64,000 nt of DNA from Callorhinus ursinus (GCF_003265705.1 NW_020312785.1:20880117-20944116); one strand, 5' to 3'; shown: positions 23,012 to 36,447, counted from the stretch's first letter. The notes: a model not told the origin generated them from the sequence alone. Made by a program: numbers and translations.

Positions 23012-23069
23012 AATTGATTTTTAGAAATCTTTTTATTCATGTCCTTACAGGTGGAGCAACACTCTTAAG
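23012..23069 (+). repeat. Short direct repeat, copy 2
   Basis: Second copy of the 22243-22301 unit; the same gtggagcaacactcttaag end is followed here by a partial echo 'caacactcataa'. Confidence 0.9.
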
Positions 23070-23391
23070 CAACACTCATAACTAAAAGTTTCTGTTTGCA
23101 ATGGTGCTATAGTGTCCATTTCCCATCAAGTTCCCATAGTAATATCTCATAATGAAAGAATTAATAAATGATAGTATTGAAGTGCCCACTGTGATTTCAA
23201 CGAATGAAAAATGTGTTTGCTAAATTCTGATCACCTGAAATGGGAATTCCTTCCTGCTCACATGTCTGTTCTCCTGAAACAAGGCAGCTGCTGGAGAAGG
23301 TAGAATGTCTAATAAATCACCAGATGATTTATTAGAAGATCAGCTGGTGTCAAATGAGGCAAATTTTTATGTTATAAAAACAGATACTTTC

Positions 23392-23505
23392 GGGGCGCCT
23401 TGCTGGCTCAGTCAGGAGAGCATGCAACTCTTGATCTCAGGATTGTGAGTTCAAGCCCTATGCTGGGTATGGAGCCTACTTAAAAAAAATAGATTAAAAA
23501 AAAAT
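23392..23505 (+). mobile_element. Short old Can-SINE variant
   Basis: Head ggggcgccttgctggctcag, then 'gagagcatgcaactcttgatctcaggattgtgagttcaagccctatgctggg' and an early A tail, with no CT-rich region. This is the short, old carnivore tRNA SINE form. TSD about acagatactttc (23380-23391) against acatgtactttc (23506-23517). Confidence 0.85.
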
Positions 23506-23644
23506 ACATGTACTTTCTTGTTAACCTCTCAACAGAGCAGGCATTGATCTGTCTTGAGTGTTTCTGCACTTATTTTGTACAAAACTTGGGTCATGATTTT
23601 CTACCTCTTTATCATAGAAGACAATATTGAGTTTGGGAAATGTT

Positions 23645-24659
23645 ATTTATTTATTTATTTAATTTATTTATTTATTGTTATGTTAATTACCATACATTAC
23701 ATCATTAGTTTTTGATGTAGTGTTTCATGATTCATTGTTTGCATATAACACCCAGTGCTCCATGCAGTATGTGCCCTCTTTAATACCCATCACCAGGCTA
23801 ACCCATCCCCCCACCCCCCTTCCCTCTAGAACCCTCAGTTTGTTTCTCAGAGTCCATAGTCTCTCATGGTCCATCTCCCCCTCCGATTTCCCCGCCTTCA
23901 TTTTTCCCTTCCTATTATCTTCTTTTATTTTTTAACATGTAATGTATTATTTGTTTCAGAGGTACAGGTCTGTGATTCAACAGTCTTACACAATTCACAG
24001 CGCTCACCATAGCACATACCCTCCCCAATGTCTATCACCCAGCCACCCCATCCCCCACCCCCACCACTCCAGCAACCCTCAGTTTGTTTCCTGAGATTAA
24101 GAATTCCTCATACCAGTGAGATCATATGATACATGTCTTTCTCTGATTGACTTGTTTCGCTCAGCATAATACTCTCCAGTTCTATCCATGTCGTTGCAAA
24201 TGGCAAGATTTCATTCTTTTTGATGGCTGCATAATATTCCATTGTATTTATACACACACCACATCTTCTTTATCCATTCATCTGACGGACATCCTGACTC
24301 TTTCCATAGTTTGGCTATTGTGGACATTGCTGCTGTAAACATTGGGGTGCACATACCCCTTCAGATCCCTACATTTGTATCTTTGGGGTAAATACCCAGT
24401 AGTGTAATTGCTGGGTTGTAGGGTAGCTCTATTTTCAACCCTTTGAGGAACCTCCATACTGTTTTCCAGAGTGGCTGCACCAGCTTGCATTCCCACCAAC
24501 AGTGTAGGAGGGTTCCCCTTTCTCCGCATCCCTGCCAACATCTGTCGTTTCCTGACTTGTTAATTTTAGCCATTCTGACTGGTGTGAGGTGGTATCTCAT
24601 TGAGGTTTTGATCTGGATTTCCCTGATGCCAAGCGATGTTGAGCACTTTTTCATGTGTC
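23645..24659 (-). mobile_element. 5'-truncated L1, ORF2 tail plus 3' UTR
   Basis: Reverse-strand carnivore L1 with a perfect 19-bp TSD attgagtttgggaaatgtt at 23626-23644 and 24660-24678. The reverse frame at 24361-24654 encodes the ORF2 C-terminal region ([32 protein letters not shown]). A TGA at about 24361 interrupts it, with further breaks after that. Left end is a TTTA-rich tail. Confidence 0.95.
24361..24654 (-). pseudogene. L1 ORF2 C-terminal fragment, interrupted
   Basis: The ORF2 Cys-containing C-terminal region is read from residue-like strings [28 protein letters not shown] and [12 protein letters not shown] before a stop where the sibling copy at 30.4 kb has an arginine-rich continuation. 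It lacks the endonuclease and reverse transcriptase, so it is inert. Confidence 0.9.
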
Positions 24660-24679
24660 ATTGAGTTTGGGAAATGTTC

Positions 24680-25082
24680 TTTTTTTAAATTTGAGTATAG
24701 CCGACATGCAATGTCACATTAGTTTCAGGTGTACAACTTGGTGATTTGACAAGTTTATGCGTTTTGTTATGTTCACCACAAGTGTAGCTAATATCTCTCC
24801 TGTTCCAGCACTATTATCGCATCATTGTACTATCCTGTAGTATGTGTGCTACAGTATACATTATACTATACCATTATACTCTGCCTTTTATTCCCGTGAC
24901 TGACTCATTCCATAACTGGATGCCTGTATCTCCCTCTCCCCTTCACCTACTTTGCCCAAGCACACACTCCCCTGCCTTTCTGGAAACCATCAGTTTGTTC
25001 ATTGTATGAACTGGTCTGTTCTGCTTTTAGTTCACTTTTTTAAAAGATTCCACTTATGAGTGAAATCATATTTGTTCTGTTA
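24680..25082 (-). mobile_element. L1MA-type 3' end, reverse strand
   Basis: 'attagtttcaggtgtacaacttggtgatttgac', 'ttcaccacaagtgtagctaatatc', 'ttccataactggatgcctgtatctccc' and 'ccacttatgagtgaaatcatat' follow an older L1 3' UTR on the reverse strand. The younger L1 sits immediately beside its left end. Confidence 0.8.
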
Positions 25083-26379
25083 CTACGTGATGTGAATTGT
25101 AAGTGCCATTTAGAATAGTCTACCTTCTGGCCATTTTATTTGTCAAATTCTGTGTAGTCAAGAAGCATAGTTGGAGGCCTTCACAGACATCATTATATAC
25201 TTATAGACAGATAACTATACATGTATATGTGATCAGGAAGGATTTTGACCTTTCTCCTAGATCTCTGGGTTGGGGAGCTGGGCATATGTAGTTCTTTCAC
25301 ATGTCCTTCCAATTATCCTTATGTAGACTTTCCAGGGGCTTGCATTTGGGAACCACTGATGAAGGAAATCACTAGAATTGCTATGCTCAGGCAGATTCTT
25401 CCATTCTTCCATGATGCGATGGTAATTTTCCCAGTCCAATGTTTTGCTTTTCAAATTGTAAATTTTGAATATTGACTGATAAGTTTGTTCCCATAAAATA
25501 ACAAAGTTTGACTCAAATGAATTGTGTTTTATGCTAAAGCTGTACAGACTCTGAATCACTGTCCACTCCCCTTATGGCCTTCTGTTTTCTAGGTTGTAGG
25601 GGAAGATTAAAGCCACTCACCTATATTTTAGTCATGAACCAGAATGATTAAAGCAAACGATCCACTTACTAGAAACACATACTCCAAACTCAGCATCTAA
25701 GACATGACAACCTTTGAAAAGGCACCAATTTCATCTTCATAGCATTTATAACTACATTTGCACTCATATTATTGGTGTTCATAATATTTAATTAAATTTT
25801 GTGTGTACTGTGATAACAGAAAATAGTGTATATACAATGAGGAACCACCGAGGCACTCTTAGTGAACCTACAACTCAGTGGTATTAGCAGAAATGTCTGG
25901 GTATAACAGCAAGAAACCTGCCGGCCAGAAGTGTTGAGCAGCTTTTTAGGCAGAAAAATAATGTTAATCCCGGAAGTAAAATGAGTATTGGTCAGTTAAA
26001 ATATCAAGTATCAATGATAAGTTTTGCTGAGGTCTCTACTAAGAAGGAAATATAACATTGCAAAATTTCCTCTTTACCTCTCTGGCTATTTCTTACTATT
26101 TAATATTTTGTGAAAGTTATTAGCAGCCACTGTGTCATCCAAGATCTATGGGTCATACTTAACATTGATGTTTCCCTCTACCCCAATGCACAATTGTTCT
26201 ACATAGCCCACCTCCTCCAACTCCTTAGCCTCTCTCTAACCTTTTCTTTACCTCTCCACTCTGGATAATTGATTTTTAGAATTTCATGTTACTGGAAGTT
26301 TTGCCTCCTTTCTAAACATCCTCCACACTGCTGTGAGGGCGCTATAAGACACATGTGTAAGCATGTCATGCTTTTATAC
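25083..26379. other. No recognisable gene
   Basis: Unique-looking DNA. The 100-codon reverse frame at 25257-25559 has no recognised domain and no Kozak or splice support. Treated as chance. Confidence 0.35.
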
Positions 26380-26860
26380 CACATCTCTCTATGTCTTCCT
26401 ATAAGCCACAAGGAAGAAGTCCAAAAAGCTTAGCAAGTTATATAGATCCTGTTGCGATACAATTTAATTTCCTATGTAGCCTTCCTTCCTGCTTTTCCTT
26501 TCGTACCATTTTCTCCAACCTTATGGAGCTAATGAACTTCCCTACATGTTCTCATGCCTTCTCTCATCTCCAAGCTCCCTTGGCCTAAAGATATGTCCTT
26601 TCCCTATCATCATACCCATAGCATCCTCTAATTTACTTTTATTTCTAATTTTTTCATTCTTCTGGGCACAGTGCAGTATAACCACTTTCAGAAAGTTTTC
26701 TCTGATATTCTCAGTCTGAATTAGGCACACGCAGATGATATTCTGTATATTTACCATTCTGGATTTTACTTGTTTGTCAGTATATTAGGCTGGAAAATAG
26801 CTCCTTGTAGGCAGGGGTTGGGATGCATTTATCCTTATTTCCATCATGCCTAACATGGGA
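26380..26860 (+). repeat. L2 relic
   Basis: Has the L2 3' half order: a CT-rich stretch 'ccttccttcctgcttttcc', 'tcatgccttctctcatctccaagc', then 'aaatagctccttgtaggcaggggttggg' and 'tttccatcatgcctaacatggg'. Confidence 0.55.
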
Positions 26861-28129
26861 CCTATGGTCATATACATATTATAGGACCATAATTCCTGAG
26901 GACAGACACGCATATTGTAGGGACCCATAAAGTCTTGAAATAAGTGAAAATGTGAGAAATTGGAGGAGTCAGTAAACTTGACATCTCTGTGCAGCTGAAG
27001 AGCAAGAGTAGAAGAGGTGATGGGGATATCCAAAACACTGGGGAAGTATAGTCAGAAAATAAAAGAAATTGATCCTAGGTGCTTAGAGGTGAAGAAGTTT
27101 GGAGAGAAATACTTGAAGATGTAGCTCAGGGAATGAAATAGGTAATACAGCCCAGTAACCAGATTCTACCCAGTACTAGCAATACAGTCAGGGAACTGCA
27201 TTGGGGCAGAGAGCTGTCATAGGATAAACAGAATTTGGGATTAAATGGAAGGCTAAGTAAGAGGCTGATAGTCAGTGGATGCCAGACTCAAAAGGTAGAG
27301 AGATACGACTAGATGCCACAATCTTCAAAGAAGATATTTTTACACCAGGAAGAAGGAATAAGTTTGGAATGTGATAAAAGATAAATTGATAATCATTTTC
27401 TAATGTGATCTGAGATACACTAAAAGCAGAGGTGTTGATGGCAACCTACATTTTGCTTACTGGCAATAGATTTTTAATATCTTAAAAACTGCCTTTGAAG
27501 ACATAATCAATTTCACCCAATAGCTGTGAGGGCCTACTCAGCTGCGGACAGAGGTTGCTGATACCTCTGATTGGATGTTATTGGTATTCTCTGAGGCATG
27601 GGAAATTGATCTCACATGGCCAAGTGATGTGGCTGGAGTGCATTAGCCAGGCAATAATGATATTATAATTGTAATAATTTACATACAGCAGATTTTACAT
27701 GTGTTACCCTTTAGAAAGCACTTCAAATACATTATTACTTTATATTGTCTTCCTTCATTGTGTTTGTCTTTCTTGTTATTGAACTATCATACTTGCTGAC
27801 TTCAGAAAATGTCTTCTCCCTATAATATTCAATCATCTCCTTCCCTTTGTCAAAACTTTTTGTTTTGGGACTTGGGGTCTCCAACAGAATATTTCTGACA
27901 AACCTCATCAGTTTCCAGTCACTGACTCACCATTGTGATTTCACCCTTCCCCTTCTCAATTTAACAGAGCTTTAAAATATGCTTTCCAGTCAAACGGAGT
28001 TGTTTCTATGGTTTTACATTTCTTCCTGGCGCCTTTATAACATTCATGTTGACATTGATTTCTATCAGACCATGAGCTACTCAAGGTGAAGAAAATGGGA
28101 CAAGATGGCTAATATTTGTCAAAAGTCAG
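26861..28129. other. No recognisable gene
   Basis: Unique-looking; no convincing repeat or coding frame. The reverse frame at 26785-27033 overlaps the L2 end. Confidence 0.3.
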
Positions 28130-28330
28130 TACAATTGTAAGTGTCCTACAAGCATAAATTAGCATAATAGCAGCTCATAAGAGAGGCACAAACTGATGCA
28201 TATGTAAAACTAAGGCACAGAGAGGTAAGGGAGCTTTCCCAGAATTGCACAGCTACTCAACGGATGAGCTAAAATTTTAATCCAGAGCCTATGCTTCCAA
28301 CCATCATTTTACTGTTCTCTAAATTATACT
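28130..28330 (-). repeat. MIR SINE, reverse
   Basis: 'aaaactaaggcacagagaggtaagggagctttcccagaattgcacagctac' followed by 'cagagcctatgcttccaacc' is the reverse complement of the MIR core and 5' region. Confidence 0.8.
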
Positions 28331-28344
28331 TTACTATACTGTGA

Positions 28345-28530
28345 TTTCAAATATCCACTATGTCACCGATTAGCTGACTGTCATTACAACTTACTCTCTA
28401 TAAGACTCAATATTCCTCTCTGTAAAAATATAAAATCAGTAAGTATCTCATAAATTTATTATAAGCATTGCATGAAAGAATGCGTGTAAAAGCTTTAAAA
28501 GGAATTAGAAGATGGTAAGCTCTTATTTTC
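28345..28530 (+). repeat. MIR SINE, diverged
   Basis: 'gattagctgactgtcattacaacttactctctataagactcaatattcctctctgtaaaaat' followed by 'gcatgaaagaatgcgtgtaaaagcttt' tracks a forward MIR. It lies directly beside an opposite-strand MIR. Confidence 0.55.
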
Positions 28531-30403
28531 TCGATAGTATACCAATGTTGTATATGGTTGATATTAAGAGACTTTTGGCTCAGTAAATGAATAAATGTTA
28601 GTGCTTAGTAGTATTCAATGTATTATTAATATAACATTAATAAATGTAGTTATTTCATTATTGACTGATACTCATTTTTAGTGTTTTTTGGTCTTTGTCC
28701 AGAGATTTTTAAAACCTTTTCAATAGTGTATACATTTCTTAAGTTGATGGAAGGATTTTTATAGGCATTTTATGTTATGCTTTCCTTAGTAAATGCTAAA
28801 TTTCATCATGCAGGAGAAAAAGATTTTTGTTTTTGTTGGTATATGGTTAATATGTACTTGTACTCCCTGTGTGGTGGTTCCAATTTAATTGGTTTTTAGA
28901 ATAAAGCTCACTACTTACTATATGTTTTCATTATTGAGAATTTGTTTTAATATATTCTATACATATATTGTGCCATTCTTTATTTCCTTAAGTCTTTTAC
29001 TGTTTCATAATCATGGCATTTGAAATCTCATAAGATGTTATTTGGGGGCTTGCTAGAAATGTCATTTACATAGTAATGGCTCAAGTTTGTAGCATCTTCA
29101 AAGCATAATAGGAGATAGAATTCATAGAAGAGTAATAAACATCTCTCTTTGGGGTATGTATTTGTGATTGGTATGACTTTGCTCCCAGAGGGAAGTTAGC
29201 AATGCAGCAATATGATTGTGTGTACAAGGATAAAAATAATAAGTAAAAATGAACAAAAAAAACTCCTTTCAACTTCAACACAGAACTATTATTATTATTA
29301 TATTTTGTCAGAATCTAAAGTCTGTGAATGCTAGACATGTGACCTCTATGTTTAGCTTTGAAGTGGCATAAACTGATAGGATTTTCAGAACATATCTAGG
29401 TGAATAATCTGAATCCAGAAGGACATTGTTTAGACACCTACTTTTAGAAAGTGCTCTAGCTGAGCAGTATCAAGCAAAGAATCCTTGTTGTGCAGGGCTC
29501 TCCCCTTCCTCCTGTGGAGTAGCTCTGGATGTACACCTAGAAAGTTAAGTGGGTATAAATCACACATGACCTGCAAAGAGAGATAGTTTAAAAGAAAGTG
29601 CTAAATTTAATCCAAAGGAATGCCAAACCAAAAAACAATAAGCTTTCCATATGTTCTTTTCCTCATGGGTGCTACTCTCAAGATGGCTTAAATGCGTTAG
29701 AATTCTATAAATAATTACAAAACTCTTCTTTAGTGATATCCAAGCAAGCTAAATGTTCTTGCTCTGTGAGCCCAAGCACAAAAACACACGGTTTCCTTTG
29801 GAGATCGCAAAGGCAACGTTTACCAAGTAATCAGTTGATTTCCCCCATTATGTTCACATGTCTATATCCTTATTTAGAAATTGGAACTACTCAGACAAGG
29901 TCCACTTGTGTGAGGTCTCTCAGAAACCCAGAACCCGAGTGTTTGAATCTGCCTATAGTTTGCATGAGAAATCAGAACCTTTGCCTAGTTAGGAAAAGAA
30001 AGAAAACATATTCCCATTTCCAACTTAATCTAATCAGAAGATTGGAGAGGTTTAGCCTTCAATATATTTTGTAATTCTGGTAACAGAATGCAAGTAAAAA
30101 ATTTCAGCTAACTTTATAGAGAGCAAGTAGAAATTATTTTTAAGACTGAAATTATAAAAGAAGAAATCTCTGGTATTAAGGATAAGGGCCTCAAAGGTGA
30201 TCTAAAATGTATAATTGTGAGTTTAAGTTGGGGGGAGATAGCATTAGATTCTTATTGCTATAAAAGTCCAAGTGTCAGATTAAATACACTGGATCAAAAA
30301 GTCTTCTAGGAGTGATATTGAAAGCAATGTTGGTGAATTTGAGAGAGCCATGGAGAGGGGTTGAGATGCTAGAACTCAGAAGGTAGGTAACTATCCTAGG
30401 TTT
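28531..30403. other. Unique AT-rich spacer
   Basis: No gene or confident repeat. The forward frame at 29733-30074 (113 codons) shows no domain and no coding signature. Confidence 0.3.
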
Positions 30404-30419
30404 AAAAAAGAAGCAAATG

Positions 30420-30797
30420 AAGCTGGTGCAACCACTCTGGAAAACAGTATGGAGGTTCCTCAAACAGTTGAAATTAGAGCTACCATTCGATCCAGCAATT
30501 GCACTATTGGGTATTTACCCCAAAGATACAAATGTAGGGACCCGAAGGGGTACGTGCACCCCAATGTTTATAGCAGCAATGTCCACAATAGCCAAACTGT
30601 GGAAAGAGCCAAGATGTCCATCGACAGATGAATGGATAAAGAAGATGTGGTATATATACACAATGGAATATTATGCAGCCATCAAAAGGAATGAGATCTT
30701 GCCATTTGCAATGACGTGGATGGAACTGGAGGGTGCTATGCTGAGTGAAATAAGTCAATCAGAGAAAGACATGTATCATATTACCTCACTGATATGA
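30420..30797 (+). pseudogene. L1 ORF2 C-terminal fragment, open to its stop
   Basis: The frame runs from the truncation point to a terminal stop at 30795-30797 without break. It reads [67 protein letters not shown] and ends MYHITSLI. It carries the last ~125 residues of ORF2 and none of the catalytic domains, so it has no enzymatic role. The intact frame argues for a recent insertion. Confidence 0.92.
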
Positions 30798-31240
30798 GGA
30801 ATTCTTAATCTCAGGAACAAACTGAGTGTTACTGGAGTGGTTGGGGGTGAGAGGGAGGGGGTGGCTGGGTGATAGACATTGGGGAGGGTATGTGCTACGG
30901 TGAGCGCTGTGAATTGTGCAAGACTGTTCAATCACATATCTGTACTTCTGAAACAAATAACGCAACATATTTTAAGAAAAAAGAAAAAGAAGAAGATAGC
31001 AGGAGAGGAAGAATGAAGGGGAGTAAGTCAGAGGGGGAGACGAACCATGAGAGATGATGGACTCTGAAAAACAAACTGAGGGTTCTGGAGGGGAGGAGGG
31101 TAGAGGGATGGGTTAGCCTGGTGATGGGTATTAAAGAGGGCACATTCTGCATGGAGCACTGGGTGTTATGAACAAACAATGAATCATGGAACACTACATC
31201 AAAAACAAATGATGTAATATATGGTGATTAACATAACAAT
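30420..31240 (+). mobile_element. Young-type 5'-truncated L1
   Basis: Forward carnivore L1 starting inside the ORF2 C-terminal region and ending 'ggtgattaacataacaataaaaaa'. TSD aaaaaagaagcaaatg at 30404-30419 and 31241-31256; the leading A bases may belong to the tail. The 3' UTR holds the A/G-rich block 'aagaaaaaagaaaaagaagaagatag' and the 'cactgggtgttat ... atgaatcatggaacac' end. Little decay. Confidence 0.96.
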
Positions 31241-31256
31241 AAAAAAGAAGCAAATG

Positions 31257-34200
31257 GTGAATTCCAAATGTCAATGAGCTTCTTATCGATCCTGAGCACA
31301 ATTTCAGGAAGGTCCATTAAATGAGTGCTTTGAGAATCCTTTGGATAAAAGGCTGACAGCAGAGATTCGCTAAGAATGAGTCACGAAGTGACTCAGTTAA
31401 GACCTATGGAAAAAAGTAGATTTTAGACATAGGACAATCTGGGTATCTCCAGCGTAGAGTTACTGTGGGGCTACCCTTTGCCTCTGCCCACAGCTTCTCC
31501 CAGGGAGTATTTCCAAGGAAAGGATGGTTGCCCTGTGATCTAGAAATTTATGTTGGTTGGCAAATACATAAGTAAATAATAAAATAAAACAAAACCATAA
31601 ACTATCCTTTAGGCTGCTTTATGCTCAATTATTAGATCAGATGGATGTGCCTTTAACAGGAAGCACAGAAAGCCCATACGGCAGACACTATTAAAGAGAA
31701 AACTTTCTTTCTTTCTCTTCTCTTTAATGTCCTTCAAAAGACCTGTGTATCATCTCAGTAACTATATTTTTTTTCGGTCTCAAAGTACTTATCAAATGTT
31801 TCTCATTATGGGGGCTGTAGCTTTTGAATTATTCAATTGTTAGTTAATAAGAGACTGCATAATATTATAAATCATAGAATACACACTTATTACATGAGAC
31901 ATTCTCAATTTCTCTGGTTAATAATAGAACTCCTATTTCATACAGGAATTGGACACCGTAGGCTTCAGTAGGCCCTGCTAGCCCTAGAATGAGTAATGAT
32001 AAATCTAAGCCAATGGTTTTCAGCTCTATGTGACTTAATACCTCTAAGTTCTAACACATTCTTGAATGGCCCCTTCACTACAGTAAAATGTTAGTGAAAA
32101 ACATAATGTACATATTTGAGTCTTTAAGAAGTGAATATAATTCCACAAGTTATATAAAGGAGAAATAATTTGAAATCAATTTATAATAAAGAATGTATAT
32201 AGTTGTGCCAAAGTATTTGCATATTTAAATACCATGGAAGATAATACAATTTTTATGTGCGCACTTGTACCTTGAATCACTGTAAATGCAAAACTACAAC
32301 ATGGTAATACGTGTGAGTTTTATTGGACAATTCAAATATTGAAGCTGCCAGCCCCATTGTTGACATGATTGATCTGGACTGACAAATGCCAGAGATATCT
32401 TCTGTTTGTCCCCATCCCCAGTTGTACTGCACAGTTTACCCCGCTTTTGTCCAAGTAGATTGACCTATATTGAATAATGACTTCATTCAGGATCATATAA
32501 TTTGAACAGAGACATTTTGCCTTAACCCACAAAATCATCTCTTTTCTTTTATGTGCAAATTTATACCATGGTAATTGCTTTAAAGATCAGTTTGAATGTT
32601 AGAAAAGCATTTTGTACAACATCACACTATAATATCCAGATTAGATTATATTAACTATGTAAATACTGTTTAAGTCTACGATGTTCTTTAGTACTGATGG
32701 TGAAACAAAACACATTTACCTGTAGTAATAGACTCCTGTTGATTTTTAATTTGGGGCAAAATTATGTATCTTAAACTTCATTTGAATTTCAGTTTTAGAT
32801 ACTAAGATTATGGAATCTCAAGAGGAAAATGAATCAGTGTCTGATTCTATTCTGGGAATCACGATTTGATCACCCATCCAACAATGTGTGTTAACTTTCC
32901 TTCACATTGCACGCATACATAGTGCCAGGCTGACTAGTGTTAGAAAAGGTGCATCTTCAGTAACATCTTCATGAAATGGTCAGTCTCATTACATCTAAGT
33001 ATTTTCTTTTTAAACCCTTCTTTCTTTTCTGCTATCAATAAATATCTTCCAAGAGATGAAGAAGCAGAAAAACTTAGAAAAGAACCTTAATCTAATTAAG
33101 TAACTAGATCCCCTATCTTTTAAGAATTTTTGTTTTCAAATAACTCTCACTTTCTTTCCTCTTCAAGCTTTATTTTTCTTTACCCTTTCCAACACCAGAC
33201 TTTCCTGTTTGTTTTCTTTACCTTTTTAAAATAGACACCTACAGTAAAGAAAAAAAAATAACTATGACATTTCCAATGCAGCTACAAATTTTGCATTGCT
33301 ACAGAAAAGAAGGTATTATCTGCTTATAAAGAAAAAAAACAATAAAAATATGAACCAAGAAAGCACAGAAGGTAGTAACCACATTTAGTTGTTTATCATG
33401 GAATCATCTTTATAATCCATCTGTTTCAACTCCACAGAGCAAATTATGAATAATTAGGAAGTTTCTCCTCATTTTATAGATTTGGGCTTGGAAGCTTGTA
33501 AGGCAAGTACAACACAAATATTATTTACTTTTTTTTTATTTGGATTTCAATTTTGGTAAATGGCTACCAGGTGGGTAATGGAGGCTTGTGGGACATACAG
33601 ATGGTTTTCCTACAGCTTTGATGATGTCAATAGTATATTTTTCCATTCTCTTTTTATTAAAAAAAGCACATTTTATTTAAAAAGAGAGCATTATATCAAC
33701 AAATTATAAAATTTGAAAGACACAAAGAAAACTAGGCATTTAAAAAAATTCCTGTATAAAATTAATTACCACTGTTGTCTTCAAATATTTTTAGCCCCTT
33801 TAAACTTAAGCCTAATTCTATCCCAGGTTTGTGGTCCTGATAATATAAATTTGAAACCTAAAAAACAAAAATCTCTATTGGGCATTGCCTACATATCAGC
33901 TTTTTTAGATGCCAAATTCCCTTTTTTTTTTTAGGTACCATGACAGCAGCAAGTCAGGTAGTCAGGGACTCTGGTCTCTGCTTGGTTACAACAGAAGTTG
34001 GGTGTGATGAACACTCCACTGAGGTGTAGGATTGGGCACTTGGGCTTAAAGCTGACTTGCTGGGAGGTTGCCTTGAGATGTAACTCAACAAGGTTGGTAG
34101 GTTGGTTGCTAACAATTTTGAACTATGGGTTGTTATGAGTCGAGCTTCCAACACCCCATCAAGCATCCTGACATGAAGAAACAAAGGACGGTGAGGTGAG

Positions 34201-35099
34201 CATTTAATTTGTTTGGCTTGGTAGTTCGATTAGGGAATTGGGGGACAAACAGTGTCCCATTCTTTATTCTTCTACCTAACTCAGGGCCAATTTGGGACAT
34301 GGGCTCAATGGAAAAGTATGCTGAGATCCAGCAGAAATATCCATTTGACCATAAGAGATAGTCATTCTAGTCTTAGTGATGTTTCTTTCTCCTTATCATC
34401 TAGAGTGTGACTTCTTGCAGTTTGTCCCTCTGTGAGTGAATATTGGGCAGAGGACAAGTTACCTACACTGGAGGATGGAAAGAGGTTCTAGCAGAAATGC
34501 AAAATAAACTGAAAACCACAAAAGTGCCTGTGTGTGGACCAAGGGAGAGGGCTGTGGAAGACAAAGGAAGAGGAGCCAAGAAGCCAAATAACCTCCCTGC
34601 TTTCTCTACCTTGTGAGAGTGAAATTGTCAGTGATACGTATCAATAATTAATTAGAGGCTTTATAAAAAGTAAGACTTCTAATAGATACCTTAATAGCTG
34701 AAGTCCCTCCTCAGTACTACACATGACCCATGGACAGATTTTAGTCATCATTAATTATTCAACAAATAGCTAAGTTCAGGGAATAGTCCTAAACTATGCA
34801 GGACTTAAATCAAACAAAGTGAAGGGCACTCTCTCTGCCTCATAGGACATTAAAAATCCTAGCTGCTAAGTGAGAACAATGAGGATGGATTCCATGTCCT
34901 ATACCTGCTTCCAGTTCTAACTGGGACTCTGCTGCTGATTGGTTCCCTTGTTCTTGTTCTGGGGACCTGCCTATCATTTGGCATATTCCCTACTCCTCTC
35001 AGGGCCAACCCACCTGTGGATGAACCTACCTCACCATAACTACCTACCTAGATCTTTGATTGTTTCTTTTTTAATGTCTGGTTACCTTGTAGCTGCAAT
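31257..35099. other. Long unique AT-rich stretch
   Basis: No gene seen. The reverse frame at 33954-34184 (76 codons) is in a slightly GC-richer patch (33940-34200) but has no recognised domain. Other frames of 61-73 codons look random. Poly(A)/T runs only. Confidence 0.3.
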
Positions 35100-35113
35100 A
35101 GAATGTGGTTTGA

Positions 35114-35290
35114 TTTTTTTTTAAGATTTTATTTATTTATTTGAGAAAGCACATGTGGGGTGAGGGTCAGAGGGAGAAGCAGACTCCCTGCTGAGCAGGG
35201 AGCCTGATGTGTGGGACTCGATCCTGGGACTCCGGGTTCATGACCTGAGCCGAAGGCAGACGCCTAACGACTGAGCCATCCAGGCGCCCC
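35114..35290 (-). mobile_element. Can-SINE, reverse
   Basis: T tail, aagattttatttatttatttgag, 'gagggtcagagggagaagcagactccctgctgagcaggg', then 'catgacctgagccgaaggcagacgcctaacgactgagcc'. TSD agaatgtggtttga (35100-35113) against agaatgtgttttga (35291-35304). The GA-rich middle is shortened. Confidence 0.96.
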
Positions 35291-35304
35291 AGAATGTGTT
35301 TTGA

Positions 35305-36447
35305 AACATGAGACTCCGAGGATTGGTAATGGATGCAATTGTCTGGACTCAAAGACCTTTTGGAGAATGAATTTAGTAGCCAAACTTAAAAATTTTCTTT
35401 GTTCTTGACACATCTGGGGCTGAATAGATTGTTTAATTTCTACATCAATTTATTTTAACATGATTCATGCACATCAGTTCTGGTGTGAGTTTCTTCTCCT
35501 CCTCCAATAACAAGTAATCCATTCCTTACTTAAACTCAGTATAAATATAAATTCCATATGGTATGTAAAGCTAACTTTCTGAATTACTTCTATAGACCAT
35601 ATCCAATTGTGTGGGTTTTAAGACAATCAATATAATTTTCAAGCATTTAAAAATTTTCAGGAAAGTGTTCTTTTTGTTTCAGTTTATAGCACTTTAAAAC
35701 TTATAAGTTACCACCTACTACTTAAATCACTAACTTAATGCATGCCAACATTTATTTTTCTGTTAATCATATTATCTAGATGTTTTCTCAAAGTCCTCCT
35801 ATGGCTTTTTGAAAATAAAAGAGAAGTCATGATTTAAGAATTGGTTTTAAAACCAGAATCATATATAGTAAGAGGCTGTATATTCTTTTCAGGTGTCCAG
35901 AATGGATATATTTCTTTTTCTGTGTACTAGTTTGTCATTAAAAATAGTTTCTTGACACTGATTTTTATTTAACAGGGTTTTATAAAGTGAGTTTAGGCAG
36001 TAAATAGGTATATGCCATCATCTATAGTTTATTTGAAAGTGCCAGTCATCAATCTTGAATGTATATTCTTAACCATGTAACATTTCTCCAGCTGTCAGGA
36101 GTTATCCCAAATTTTGAGATTGGAACAAAGACTAATTTGGTATGTTTTCATCCATAATAATAAAACAATTTGGCATTTCAACTGTAAAATATAAAATCTA
36201 GAATAGTCCAAGAGAATTGGATAACTTCTGCTCTCTGAAGAATGTGTATCATTTTCAAAATATTTAAGAGTACACTGCCTTAAATGCCAAAATAGTAACA
36301 GTCTCCAGGGGGGCCTGCCTATCTTAGTGGAAGCTTCTGTAGAAGGCCAAATCTTTCAACCTCTAGAGGTCAAGTCAGCTTTAAGTAATAATTGGTAAAT
36401 CTCTCGTTTAAATAGCCATGAGATTCCACATCAGTCTTTATCTCTAT
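35305..36447. other. No recognisable feature
   Basis: AT-rich unique-looking DNA with no supported gene or repeat. Confidence 0.35.

Noticed and set aside
25257..25559. 100-codon reverse open frame
   Set aside because: No recognisable domain or homologue, and no gene context.
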